A stretch of DNA of 37,563 bases from Pseudomonadota bacterium. Lineage in GTDB: Bacteria > Pseudomonadota > Alphaproteobacteria > Sphingomonadales > Sphingomonadaceae. The DNA is taken from the NCBI GenBank assembly GCA_963205265.1, contig CAUJJI010000058.1, positions 1-37,563 on the forward strand, given 5' to 3'. The notes beneath the pieces are model-generated. The model saw only the letters and a program-made list of their open reading frames with translations. It was not told the origin of the DNA and searched no databases. A program made the translations under genes and the position numbers. Every line of letters starts with the position of its first letter. Position 1 is the first letter of the stretch. This document shows positions 19,263-27,219 of this stretch, piece after piece.

Positions 19263-20260
19263 CGCGCGGCTTCCAGATCCTCCCCCATAGGGGGAGGGGG
19301 ACCACCCGAAGGGTGGTGGAGGGGTGTCCCCGCCGGCGTCGACACCCCTCCGTCAGCCCCTGCGGGGCTGCCACCTCCCCTTACAGGGGAGGATCCATAT
19401 GGTTCGATTTTTCCAGCTGCGCGGGCAAGCAAGGAGCTGCGGATCCCCCCCAACCGCTCCGCCGCGCGCACCACCGTCGGCCCGCCGCACCACAGCAGGT
19501 TCGGCTCGATGGGCTCGAGCCGCGTGCCTGCGAGCGATCGCAGCGCCGGGTGCGCCAGGCCGCGGTTCTCGTTGCTCAGCACGTTGCCCGTGGCGAGCAC
19601 CACGCGCGGCGGGTCGGCGAGCAGGGCCTCGAGCGGCAGGATCTCGCCCTGGCGCAGCCCGCGCACGGCCGAAAGCTGGGCGAAGCCGGTGCGGCGCAGG
19701 AGGTCGGCGATCAGCGTGCCCTCGCCCGGCACCATGCCGCCGGCTTGCCAGACCACGGCCGGAACCGGCGCCGCGCCCGGCGGGGGAGCGGCCGCGGCCA
19801 GGGCCGCGCGCATCCGGCGCACCAGCGCCTCGCCGCGCTCCGGGTGGCCGGCGAGCGCGGCCAGCCGCAGGACCTGCGCCTCGCTGCCTTCGACGCTGGC
19901 GTCGATCGGGAAGCGCTCGAGGCGCAGGCCCAGCCTTTCGAAAGCGCGGCTGGTGGCAGGAGCGATGAAGCGGTCGCCGACGATGATGTCCGGGCGCAGC
20001 GCGAGCACTTCCTCGACCGAGCCGGAAACGGTGCGGAAACGCCTGGCCTGGTCGACCCCGAGCGAGCTCGCCTCGGGGTCGGCGCTGTAGTGCGAGATGG
20101 CGAGGATCTGCGCCGGGTCGGCGACTTCGGCGAGCACCGCGTCGGTGCAGGGGTTGAGGCTGACGATGGTGGGATGCGCATGCGGCGCGTCGCGCCGGGC
20201 AGCCGGCGCGCAGGCGGTGAGGAGAAGGGGGAGGAGGATCGCAAAGATCCTCCCCGGCAC
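19259..20260 (-). CDS. btuF: Periplasmic B12-binding lipoprotein (BtuF-like), both ends touching family B repeats
   Basis: A 333-residue substrate-binding protein of the helical-backbone type. It has IVSLNPCTDAVLAEVADPAQ, ILAISHYSADPEA, a RPDIIVGDRF segment, and VVWQAGGMVPGEGTLIADLL. The only start giving a signal peptide is GTG 20260 (MPGRIFAILLPLLLTAC), a lipoprotein signal with the lipobox LTAC and the acylated Cys at 17. That GTG lies inside a family B repeat. Near the C terminus residues about 289-329 (SSPVRGGGSPAGADGG...) are a second family B repeat read in frame, after which the last residues EAAR and the ATGA overlap with btuC are intact. No clear ribosome binding site is visible, so the start is the least certain part. 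Confidence 0.85.
   Translation of the reverse strand: MPGRIFAILLPLLLTACAPAARRDAPHAHPTIVSLNPCTDAVLAEVADPAQILAISHYSADPEASSLGVDQARRFRTVSGSVEEVLALRPDIIVGDRFIAPATSRAFERLGLRLERFPIDASVEGSEAQVLRLAALAGHPERGEALVRRMRAALAAAAPPPGAAPVPAVVWQAGGMVPGEGTLIADLLRRTGFAQLSAVRGLRQGEILPLEALLADPPRVVLATGNVLSNENRGLAHPALRSLAGTRLEPIEPNLLWCGGPTVVRAAERLGGIRSSLLARAAGKIEPYGSSPVRGGGSPAGADGGVSTPAGTPLHHPSGGPPPPMGEDLEAAR
19276..19395 (-). repeat. Family B palindromic repeat inside the btuF 3' coding end
   Basis: Ends GATCCTCCCCCATAGGGGGA.. and ..CTCCCCTTACAGGGGAGGAT then C. Inner arms are GGTGGTGGAGGGGTGTCCCC and GACACCCCTCCGTCAG. Open in the btuF frame. Confidence 0.9.
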
Positions 20261-20426
20261 GGGGAGGGGGACCGCGGCGCGCAGCGCCGTGGTGGAGGGG
20301 GTCTTCCTTCCGGCACAGCGCCTGGAAAGCACACCCGAACGGCGGCCGCGCCTGGGCAGAGCCCCCTCCACCACCGGGCCATGCCCGGTGGTCCCCCTCC
20401 CCGGTGCGGGGAGGATTTTTGCGATC
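20237..20426. repeat. Family B palindromic repeat between btuB and btuF, with extended ends
   Basis: The core (20247-20416) has the usual CCTCCCCGGCACGGGGAGGG and CCCTCCACCACCGGGCC arms. The inverted similarity continues outward as GATCGCAAA on the left and TTTGCGATC on the right. It spans the gap and reaches into the first codons of btuF and to 2 nt from the btuB stop. Confidence 0.88.
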
Positions 20427-20427
20427 T

Positions 20428-22320
20428 CTAGAATTTCGCCCTCACGCCCATATAGCCCGACCGCCCCGCCGTCGCGTAGCCCGCGACGGTCTGGTACGCC
20501 ACATCGGCAACGTTCTCCACGCGCCCGAACAGCTCCAGCCTTTCCCCCAGCGGCACGCTCGCGCGCAAGGTCACCAGGGCATAGCCGTCGAGGCGGACCA
20601 GGTTCCCGGCATCGTCGAAGCTGTCGCCCACCATGCGCAGGTCCGCGCCGAGCGAGACGTCGTGCCACGGCGTGCGCCAGTCGGCCCAGACCGTCACCGC
20701 GTGGCGCGGCCGGCGCGACAGGTCGTTGCCGCCGTTGGGACTGCCGGCGAGGCGGTTCTGCGCCTTGACCCAGGTATAGGCCGCCTGCGCGCGCAGCCGC
20801 GGCGAGACCTGCGCGCCCAGTTCCAGCTCCAGGCCCGTCGCCCGTGCCCGCGCGACATTGTCGTAGACGCCGAAGGGGCGGTTGGCGCAGATGCCCGTGA
20901 TCCGCCCGCCGCAGGAGACGAAGTCGATCTGCTGGCGCGTGTCGCGGCGAAAGACCGTGGCGGCCAGGTGCAGCCCGGCGTTGCGATCGCCGCGCTCGAC
21001 GCCGAGGTCGTAGCTGCGGCTGCGCTCGGGGCGAAGCGTCGCGTTGCCGAAGTCCGACAGCAGCTGGTAGAGCGTCGGCGCCTTGAAACCCTCGCCGTAG
21101 GAGGCGCGAATGCGCCAGTCGCGTGCGATCCCGACGCTGCCGTTGGCGCCGAGCGTCCAGGCGCTGCCGAAGCCGCTGTGATCGTCGTAGCGCAGCCCGC
21201 CCGCCAGGCTCACCGGCCCGCCGCGCCAGCCGAGCAGGGCATGGGCGCTCGTCTGCCGCGCCTTGCCGCCGGCGCCGAAGAACGGGCCGGTGACGAAGCG
21301 CGACCATTCGTGCTCGGCCCCGAAGTCGAGCGAAAGTGCCGCAGCGAGGCGATAGCGCCCGCGCAGCTCAGCGCGCTGGTCGCGGCCTTTCGAGGTGAAG
21401 TAGGGGTCGGCAGACGTATCGGGATCGACGAGCTCGCGCCGCGTGTCCTGCAGCGTGTAGCCGGCGTAAAGTTCCAGCGCCTCGCTGGTGTAGTCGGCGC
21501 CGAGCCGGCCCGACCATTCGCGCTGCTTCTGGAATTCGCGGGTGTCGTCGAACGTGAAGTAGGTCGGCGGCGGGAAGCCGTCGATCTCGAGCCGCGAATT
21601 GGCGTGGCGCAGGTTGGCGAGGAGCGCGAGGCCGTCGCCCAGCGCATAGCGCGCCCGGGCCGAGACGTCCCATTCGCGAAAGGCGTCGCGCTCGCGGCCC
21701 ACGGCGGCGGCGGAAATGCCGTCGCTGCGGTGCCAGCCCGCGTCGATCCCGGCGCTCAGCCGCTCGCCGCTGTGCCCCGCGCCCGCCGTGGCATAGACGG
21801 TGTCGTGCGCACCGGCTTCGGCCGAGGCGCGCAAGCCCTCGACTTCGCGCGTGGTCACCGCCAGCACGCCGCCGATCGCGCGGCTGCCCCAGATCACGCT
21901 GTTGGAGCCGCGCAGCAGCTCGATCCGCCCGACATTGCCGGCGAGCAGCGTGCCGAAGTCGAAGCCGCCGCCGGGCGAAGCGACGTCGGCGACGCGCACG
22001 CCGTCGACCATGACGAGCAATTGCTCGCCCTCGGCGCCGCGCACGCGCAGCCCGGTGAAGCCGCCCATGCCGCCGTTGCGGGTAAAGGTGACGCCGGGCG
22101 CGCGCTCGAGCACGCGAGTGAGGTCCGCGCCCTGGACCGAGGCGATCTCCTCGGCGCCGATGACGCTGATCGACTGGCCGGCCTGGGCGATGGGAACGGC
22201 GCTGCCGGTAGCGACGACGACGATCGCGGAATTGCGCGGCGCATCGGCCTCATCCTCTGCAGCCCAGGCGGGAGCGGCGAGAACTGCGGACGAAACTGCG
22301 ATATATTTCAAATATTTCAT
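20428..22320 (-). CDS. btuB: TonB-dependent outer-membrane vitamin B12 receptor
   Basis: A 630-residue outer-membrane beta-barrel receptor. It has a signal peptide (KYIAVSSAVLAAPAWAAEDE), and after it a short stretch (IVVVATGSAVP) that may serve as the TonB box. The plug domain follows (QSISVIGAEEIASVQGADLT, GGFTGLRVRGAEGEQLLVMVDGV, GSNSVIWGSRAIGGV), then the barrel with FKAPTLYQLL and a final aromatic residue (GYMGVRAKF). The start at ATG 22320 is set by the signal peptide and GGAGG upstream. The gene lies directly downstream of a cobalamin riboswitch, which assigns the substrate as cobalamin. Confidence 0.95.
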   Translation of the reverse strand: MKYLKYIAVSSAVLAAPAWAAEDEADAPRNSAIVVVATGSAVPIAQAGQSISVIGAEEIASVQGADLTRVLERAPGVTFTRNGGMGGFTGLRVRGAEGEQLLVMVDGVRVADVASPGGGFDFGTLLAGNVGRIELLRGSNSVIWGSRAIGGVLAVTTREVEGLRASAEAGAHDTVYATAGAGHSGERLSAGIDAGWHRSDGISAAAVGRERDAFREWDVSARARYALGDGLALLANLRHANSRLEIDGFPPPTYFTFDDTREFQKQREWSGRLGADYTSEALELYAGYTLQDTRRELVDPDTSADPYFTSKGRDQRAELRGRYRLAAALSLDFGAEHEWSRFVTGPFFGAGGKARQTSAHALLGWRGGPVSLAGGLRYDDHSGFGSAWTLGANGSVGIARDWRIRASYGEGFKAPTLYQLLSDFGNATLRPERSRSYDLGVERGDRNAGLHLAATVFRRDTRQQIDFVSCGGRITGICANRPFGVYDNVARARATGLELELGAQVSPRLRAQAAYTWVKAQNRLAGSPNGGNDLSRRPRHAVTVWADWRTPWHDVSLGADLRMVGDSFDDAGNLVRLDGYALVTLRASVPLGERLELFGRVENVADVAYQTVAGYATAGRSGYMGVRAKF

Positions 22321-22427
22321 AGACGAACCTCCAGCCTTGAACGAAATGCCGTTCATGGCGAGAGGCCCGCGCTTGGGGCGCGGTCCACGCTGCAATCCGG
22401 TACACCCCGCCCGGCGCGGAACGACCG

Positions 22428-22592
22428 TCTTCGGGCAGGTCTCCTGGCTTCCGGATCAAAGCTCGCCGTCCGTCTTCCCGGCGCCGAGGCGCCAGTGACA
22501 TCGTGGACGGTCCGCTCCCCGGTTACAGTTGCGGGGGCAGCGCGGGCATCAAACCCGCTTCCCTCTTAGGCCCGGTTTCCCGGACAACCCGT
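22428..22592 (-). promoter_or_regulatory. Cobalamin (AdoCbl) riboswitch
   Basis: On the minus strand I read, in order, AAGAGGGAAGCGGGTTTGAT, GCTGCCCCCGCAACTGTAAC, the B12-box-like GTCACTGG, and the 3' element GAAGCCAGGAGACCTGCC. These are the conserved core strings of the cobalamin riboswitch class. It ends about 110 nt before the btuB start. Binding of the cofactor normally represses expression of the uptake genes. The exact boundaries, in particular the closing helix P1, are approximate. Confidence 0.95.
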
Positions 22593-22637
22593 GACGTGCG
22601 GCGCCGATTAGCGGGATCGGAGTTTGGGCGCAAGCCA

Positions 22638-22777
22638 CTCCTCCCCGGAACGGGGTGGGGGACCGCGACGCGCAGCGGCGTGGTGGAGGGGGTTTTCCTC
22701 CAGATGCAGCATCGATGAGGAGAGCCCCCTCCACCACCGCCTGCGGCGGCGGTCCCCCTCCCCGTGCCGGGGAGGAT
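22638..22777. repeat. Family B palindromic repeat
   Basis: Arms CTCCCCGGAACGGGGTGGGG.. and ..CCTCCCCGTGCCGGGGAGGA, with GGTGGAGGGGG and CCCCCTCCACC inside. It lies upstream of the riboswitch in the gap 22593-23024. Confidence 0.88.
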
Positions 22778-22787
22778 TTGAGCCATA

Positions 22788-22909
22788 GATCCTCCCCCGG
22801 AGGGGGAGGGGGACCGCCCGCGCAGCGGGTGGTGGAGGGGTGTCCCCACCAGCGGTGACACCCCTCCGTCAGCGGCTCGCGCTGCCACCTCCCCTGCCAG
22901 GGAAGGATC
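22788..22909. repeat. Family B palindromic repeat, adjacent second copy
   Basis: GATCCTCCCCCGGAGGGGGA.. to ..CCCCTGCCAGGGAAGGATC, with GGTGGAGGGGTGTCCCC and GACACCCCTCCGTCAGC inside. Its inner part closely matches the copy in the btuF 3' end, so the two are recent relatives. Confidence 0.88.
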
Positions 22910-23024
22910 TAGAGGTGCCTATTCCTTAACCGCTTAAGCCTATTCCCGCCCCCTGTCCCGCTCCGGCACGCCGCCAAATCGGCGGATGCGCGTGCGCGGG
23001 ATCGGACCTAACCACGCCGGAGCC

Positions 23025-24173
23025 ATGGACAACGCCGCCGCCCTGCCCTGTGAATTGAGCTGTGAATTGCGCCCGCGCGATTTTTCCGCGCGGCTGAGGC
23101 GTTCGCGCGTGCGCAGCCTGTCTGCCTCGTGGCAGCGGCGCCATCGCGGACGGCGAGCGGCGATTTTGCTGGCGGCCTGCGCCGTGCCGGCTTTCGCCGC
23201 GCCCGAAGGCTGGTCGGACCTCGGCTCCGGCTTCGTCGCCGCGCAGGCCGCCCAGCCGGGCGCGCCGGGCCAGGCGATGCCGTTCGAGACCGCCGGCGCC
23301 AGCTTCCCCGGCTCGGCCTTCTATTACCTCGCCGACGAGGCGGCGCCGCCGCTGGCGCCCCAGGCCCATTCCGATGCCGAGCCGGCGCCGTCGTGGCCGC
23401 AGGCGCTCGACACCGGGCCCGCCGCCCGCGCGCTGCGCGTCGACAACAGCGGGGTCGACCGCAGCCGCGCGCTGCAGTGCCTGACCGCGGCGATCTACTA
23501 CGAAGCGGCGAGCGAGCCCGACGCCGGCCAGCGGGCCGTGGCGCAAGTGGTGCTCAACCGCGTTGCCCATCCGGCCTACCCGAACACGGTCTGCGGCGTC
23601 GTCTACCAGGGTTCGGAGCGGCGGACCGGCTGCCAGTTCTCCTTCACCTGCGACGGCTCGCTGGCGCGGGTGCCCAGCCGCATGTTCTGGCAGCGCGCGC
23701 AGAACGTCGCGATCGCGGCGCTGGCGGGCTTCGTATATTCGCCGGTCGGGCTGGCGACGCATTACCATACCGTCCAGGTCCATCCCTACTGGGCCGACAG
23801 CCTCGCCTACCTGGGCACGATCGGCGCGCACCGGTTCTATCGCTTCGGCGGCGCGGCGGGACGGCCGGCGACTTTCAATTTCGCTTATGCCGGCGGCGAG
23901 CCGCTGGTCCTGACCCATGCCCAGCGCGAGGCGAGCGGCTTCGCCCTGGCCGCCGCGACTGTCGATCCGGTAGCGGTCCAGCGCGCTTACGAGACCGCTC
24001 TTGCCGGGACGCGCAGCGCGGCCGACGCCACGCGCCTCGCCCCGGCTCCGGCCTATACGGCCGAGCTCCAGCAGCGCGGCGGCGACGCGCTCTACCGCGG
24101 CGAGCTGCCGGGGTCGGGCGTGCGCCCCGAATACGAGAACAGCGGCCGCTGGATCGCGCAGCCGGGGGTTTGA
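23025..24173 (+). CDS. SleB-like cell wall hydrolase (Hydrolase_2 family)
   Basis: A 382-residue envelope protein with a basic N terminus, one hydrophobic segment (AAILLAACAVPAFAAP, about residues 48-63) acting as signal or anchor, a low-complexity Ala/Pro linker, and a SleB/CwlJ-type domain. The domain is recognised by LTAAIYYEAASEPDAGQRAV (catalytic Glu in YYEA), QVVLNRVAHPAYPNTVCGVV, CQFSFTCDG and THYHTVQVHPYW. Such enzymes cleave peptidoglycan (spore cortex in Bacillus; general cell wall in alphaproteobacteria). The start is uncertain: ATG 23025 (MDNAAALP) is chosen, ATG 22986 is the longer option, and neither has a good ribosome binding site. Confidence 0.85.
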   Translation: MDNAAALPCELSCELRPRDFSARLRRSRVRSLSASWQRRHRGRRAAILLAACAVPAFAAPEGWSDLGSGFVAAQAAQPGAPGQAMPFETAGASFPGSAFYYLADEAAPPLAPQAHSDAEPAPSWPQALDTGPAARALRVDNSGVDRSRALQCLTAAIYYEAASEPDAGQRAVAQVVLNRVAHPAYPNTVCGVVYQGSERRTGCQFSFTCDGSLARVPSRMFWQRAQNVAIAALAGFVYSPVGLATHYHTVQVHPYWADSLAYLGTIGAHRFYRFGGAAGRPATFNFAYAGGEPLVLTHAQREASGFALAAATVDPVAVQRAYETALAGTRSAADATRLAPAPAYTAELQQRGGDALYRGELPGSGVRPEYENSGRWIAQPGV

Positions 24174-24179
24174 CAGGTC

Positions 24180-24316
24180 CGTCGTCCCGGGCTCGACCCG
24201 GGACCGGTGCGATCCTGGCGGAGGTTCCATCGACGAGGCCAGCGGTCCCGGCATCCCCCGGGACGACGCATCCCCCTCGTCATCCCGGGCTCGACCCGGG
24301 ACCGCTCGCCTCATCC
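24180..24316. repeat. Family A palindromic repeat plus an adjacent half element
   Basis: A full copy at 24180-24268 (CGTCGTCCCGGGCTCGACCC .. GGGACGACG) is followed 8 nt later by a left half (TCGTCATCCCGGGCTCGACC.., 24277-24316). The rest of the gap to 24422 shows nothing recognisable. Confidence 0.85.
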
Positions 24317-24422
24317 AGCGCCACCGGATCAACCTTTCAGCAACCATAGGCCATCACCAAGGCTTAGCGGCTTGGCTCCTATCTCGGTGGCAGCGAGACC
24401 AGCAACGAAAGCCCCGCCAGCG

Positions 24423-24749
24423 ATGACCATCCGTTTCGCCGCCGCACGTACCGGACACGATCGCCTCGTCGCGAAGCGGCTGCGCCGCGCCGGCTTCCTG
24501 CGCGCGGCCAACGACAACGCGCTGGGCCTGTGCAGCGACGCGCTGCTCAAGGCGGCGCTGCAGCACTTCGCCGAATTCGGCATGGGCGCGGCGGCCAATG
24601 CCGCGATGATGGCCGAGGCGCACCATTACGCCGGCGACGCGGAAAGCTACGGCTGGTGGCTGTCGATCTGCCGCACGCTCGACAAGCGGCGCGCGGAGCG
24701 GCTGGCCGGCGAGCTCGGCGCTGCCGAGGGACGCCGCGCCCGGCGGTAA
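24423..24749 (+). CDS. Small conserved protein of unknown function
   Basis: A 108-residue, largely helical, soluble protein (MTIRFAAARTGHDRLVAKRL; AANDNALGLCSDALLKAALQ; SYGWWLSICRTLDKRRAERL). The reading frame extends upstream into the family A repeats, but ATG 24423 is the first start after them. The compact Ala/Leu/Arg composition and its position upstream of mdh match what I remember of sphingomonad genomes; no function is known to me. Confidence 0.75.
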   Translation: MTIRFAAARTGHDRLVAKRLRRAGFLRAANDNALGLCSDALLKAALQHFAEFGMGAAANAAMMAEAHHYAGDAESYGWWLSICRTLDKRRAERLAGELGAAEGRRARR

Positions 24750-24956
24750 CCCCGCGGCCGGGGCAGGCCTTTCCCCAGCCTTTCCGCTATTGCGAACCAT
24801 TATCCGATTGCCCGGCAAAAAGGGTGAAAAGCAGTCCTTTTCGCGGTTGCAATAGGACCGCGACAGGCTTAGGGCACGTCGCGAAATCACGGCACCTGCC
24901 CTTGCTGCGGGACAAGCAGGCCGCCATTCCTCCGAACGCGCTCCCGCCACTAGTGA

Positions 24957-25931
<975 letters not shown>

Positions 25932-25940
25932 TATCGCTAT

Positions 25941-26023
25941 CGTCGTCCCGGGCTTGACCCGGGACCGCTGGCCGCTAGGTACAGCCTCGAGCAAAACGGT
26001 CCCGGGTCGAGCCCGGGACGACG
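25941..26023. repeat. Family A palindromic repeat between mdh and sucD
   Basis: CGTCGTCCCGGGCTTGACCC .. GGTCCCGGGTCGAGCCCGGG then ACGACG. It ends one base before the sucD ribosome binding site GAAGGAA (26025). Confidence 0.92.
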
Positions 26024-26037
26024 TGAAGGAACCAGAG

Positions 26038-26928
26038 ATGAGCATTCTCGTCGACAAGAATACCAAAGTCATCACCCAGGGCATGACCGGCTCGACCGGC
26101 AGCTTCCACACCCAGGCGGCGCTCGACTACGGCACGCAGATGGTCGCCGGCGTCACCCCGGGCAAGGGCGGGACGAGCCACCTCGGCCTGCCGCAGTTCG
26201 ACACCGTGGCCGAAGCCAAGGCCGCCACCGGCGCCACGGCGAGCTGCATCTACGTGCCCCCCGCCGGCGCGGCCGACGCGATCCTCGAAGCGGTCGACGC
26301 CGGGATCGAGCTGATCGTCGCGATCACCGAGGGCATCCCGGTGCTCGACATGATCCCGGTCAAGCGCGCGCTGCAGGGCTCCAAGTCGCGGCTGATCGGT
26401 CCGAACTGCCCCGGCGTGCTCACGCCCAACGAATGCAAGATCGGCATCATGCCCGGCTCGATCTTCATGAAGGGCACGGTCGGCGTCGTCAGCCGCTCGG
26501 GCACGCTGACTTACGAAGCCGTGCACCAGACGACCATGGCCGGCCTCGGCCAGACCACCGCGGTCGGCATCGGCGGCGACCCGGTCAACGGCACCAACTT
26601 CATCGACGTGCTCGAGCTGTTCCTCGCCGACGACGCAACCCGCTCGATCATCATGATCGGCGAGATCGGCGGCTCGGCCGAGGAAGAAGCCGCCCAGTTC
26701 ATCAAGGACGAGGCGAAGCGCGGCCGCGCCAAGCCGATGGTCGGCTTCATCGCCGGCCGCACCGCCCCTCCGGGCCGCCGCATGGGCCACGCCGGCGCGA
26801 TCGTCTCGGGCGGCCAGGGCGGCGCCGAGGACAAGATCGAAGCCATGGAAAGCGCCGGCATCCGCGTCTCGCAGTCGCCGGCCGAACTCGGCACGACGCT
26901 GGCCGGGCTGCTGAAGGAACTTGCGTAA
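26038..26928 (+). CDS. sucD: Succinyl-CoA synthetase alpha subunit
   Basis: A 296-residue subunit that binds CoA and carries the phosphohistidine for substrate-level phosphorylation in the TCA cycle. Visible are [20 protein letters not shown], the CoA-binding [25 protein letters not shown], and the active-site His in [14 protein letters not shown] (about residue 247). The ATG at 26038 has GAAGGAA upstream. The partner beta subunit (sucC) is not in the window, so the two subunits are encoded apart. Confidence 0.97.
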   Translation: MSILVDKNTKVITQGMTGSTGSFHTQAALDYGTQMVAGVTPGKGGTSHLGLPQFDTVAEAKAATGATASCIYVPPAGAADAILEAVDAGIELIVAITEGIPVLDMIPVKRALQGSKSRLIGPNCPGVLTPNECKIGIMPGSIFMKGTVGVVSRSGTLTYEAVHQTTMAGLGQTTAVGIGGDPVNGTNFIDVLELFLADDATRSIIMIGEIGGSAEEEAAQFIKDEAKRGRAKPMVGFIAGRTAPPGRRMGHAGAIVSGGQGGAEDKIEAMESAGIRVSQSPAELGTTLAGLLKELA

Positions 26929-27076
26929 GATGATACCGTGCATCCCCGCGCCTTGCGAAGAGTTAGGTGCGGGGAGTGCATCAAACTGGATCGAGCGATG
27001 ACGAGCGTTTCCCTTCAAGCGACCGAGGTTCCCGCCGTCGCGGGCGCGCGGATACGGCTTCGTTAGGCACGAATTC

Positions 27077-27214
27077 ATGATATCCGGCTACGTCTTTCTG
27101 CTGACTAACAGGCCGGACACAGTTCTTTACACGGGAGTGGCCGAAGGGTCTTCGCAGTCGCGGAGGCCGATTGCGGCTGCGCGTAAAGCCGGCGCGAAAG
27201 CGCGAAGGAATTGA
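27077..27214 (+). pseudogene. Truncated GIY-YIG endonuclease-like fragment
   Basis: A 45-codon open frame begins MISGYVFLLTNRPDTVLYTG then VAEG. This matches the first strands of the small GIY-YIG (UPF0213-type) nuclease family, where GYVYLL..LYxGVT is the signature. After VAEG the similarity is lost and the frame runs into basic residues (ARKAGAKARRN) and stops 5 nt before the sucA start. The Arg and Glu needed for catalysis are absent. It is most likely the remnant of a gene cut during rearrangement, although translation into the sucA ribosome binding site could couple the two. Together with the preceding 148 bases it fills the sucD-sucA gap. Confidence 0.55.
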
Positions 27215-27219
27215 ACGCT

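Noticed and set aside
20404..22569. A 721-residue plus-strand frame over btuB and the riboswitch
   Set aside because: It is antisense to the certain btuB gene and crosses a structured RNA; composition is that of a shadow.
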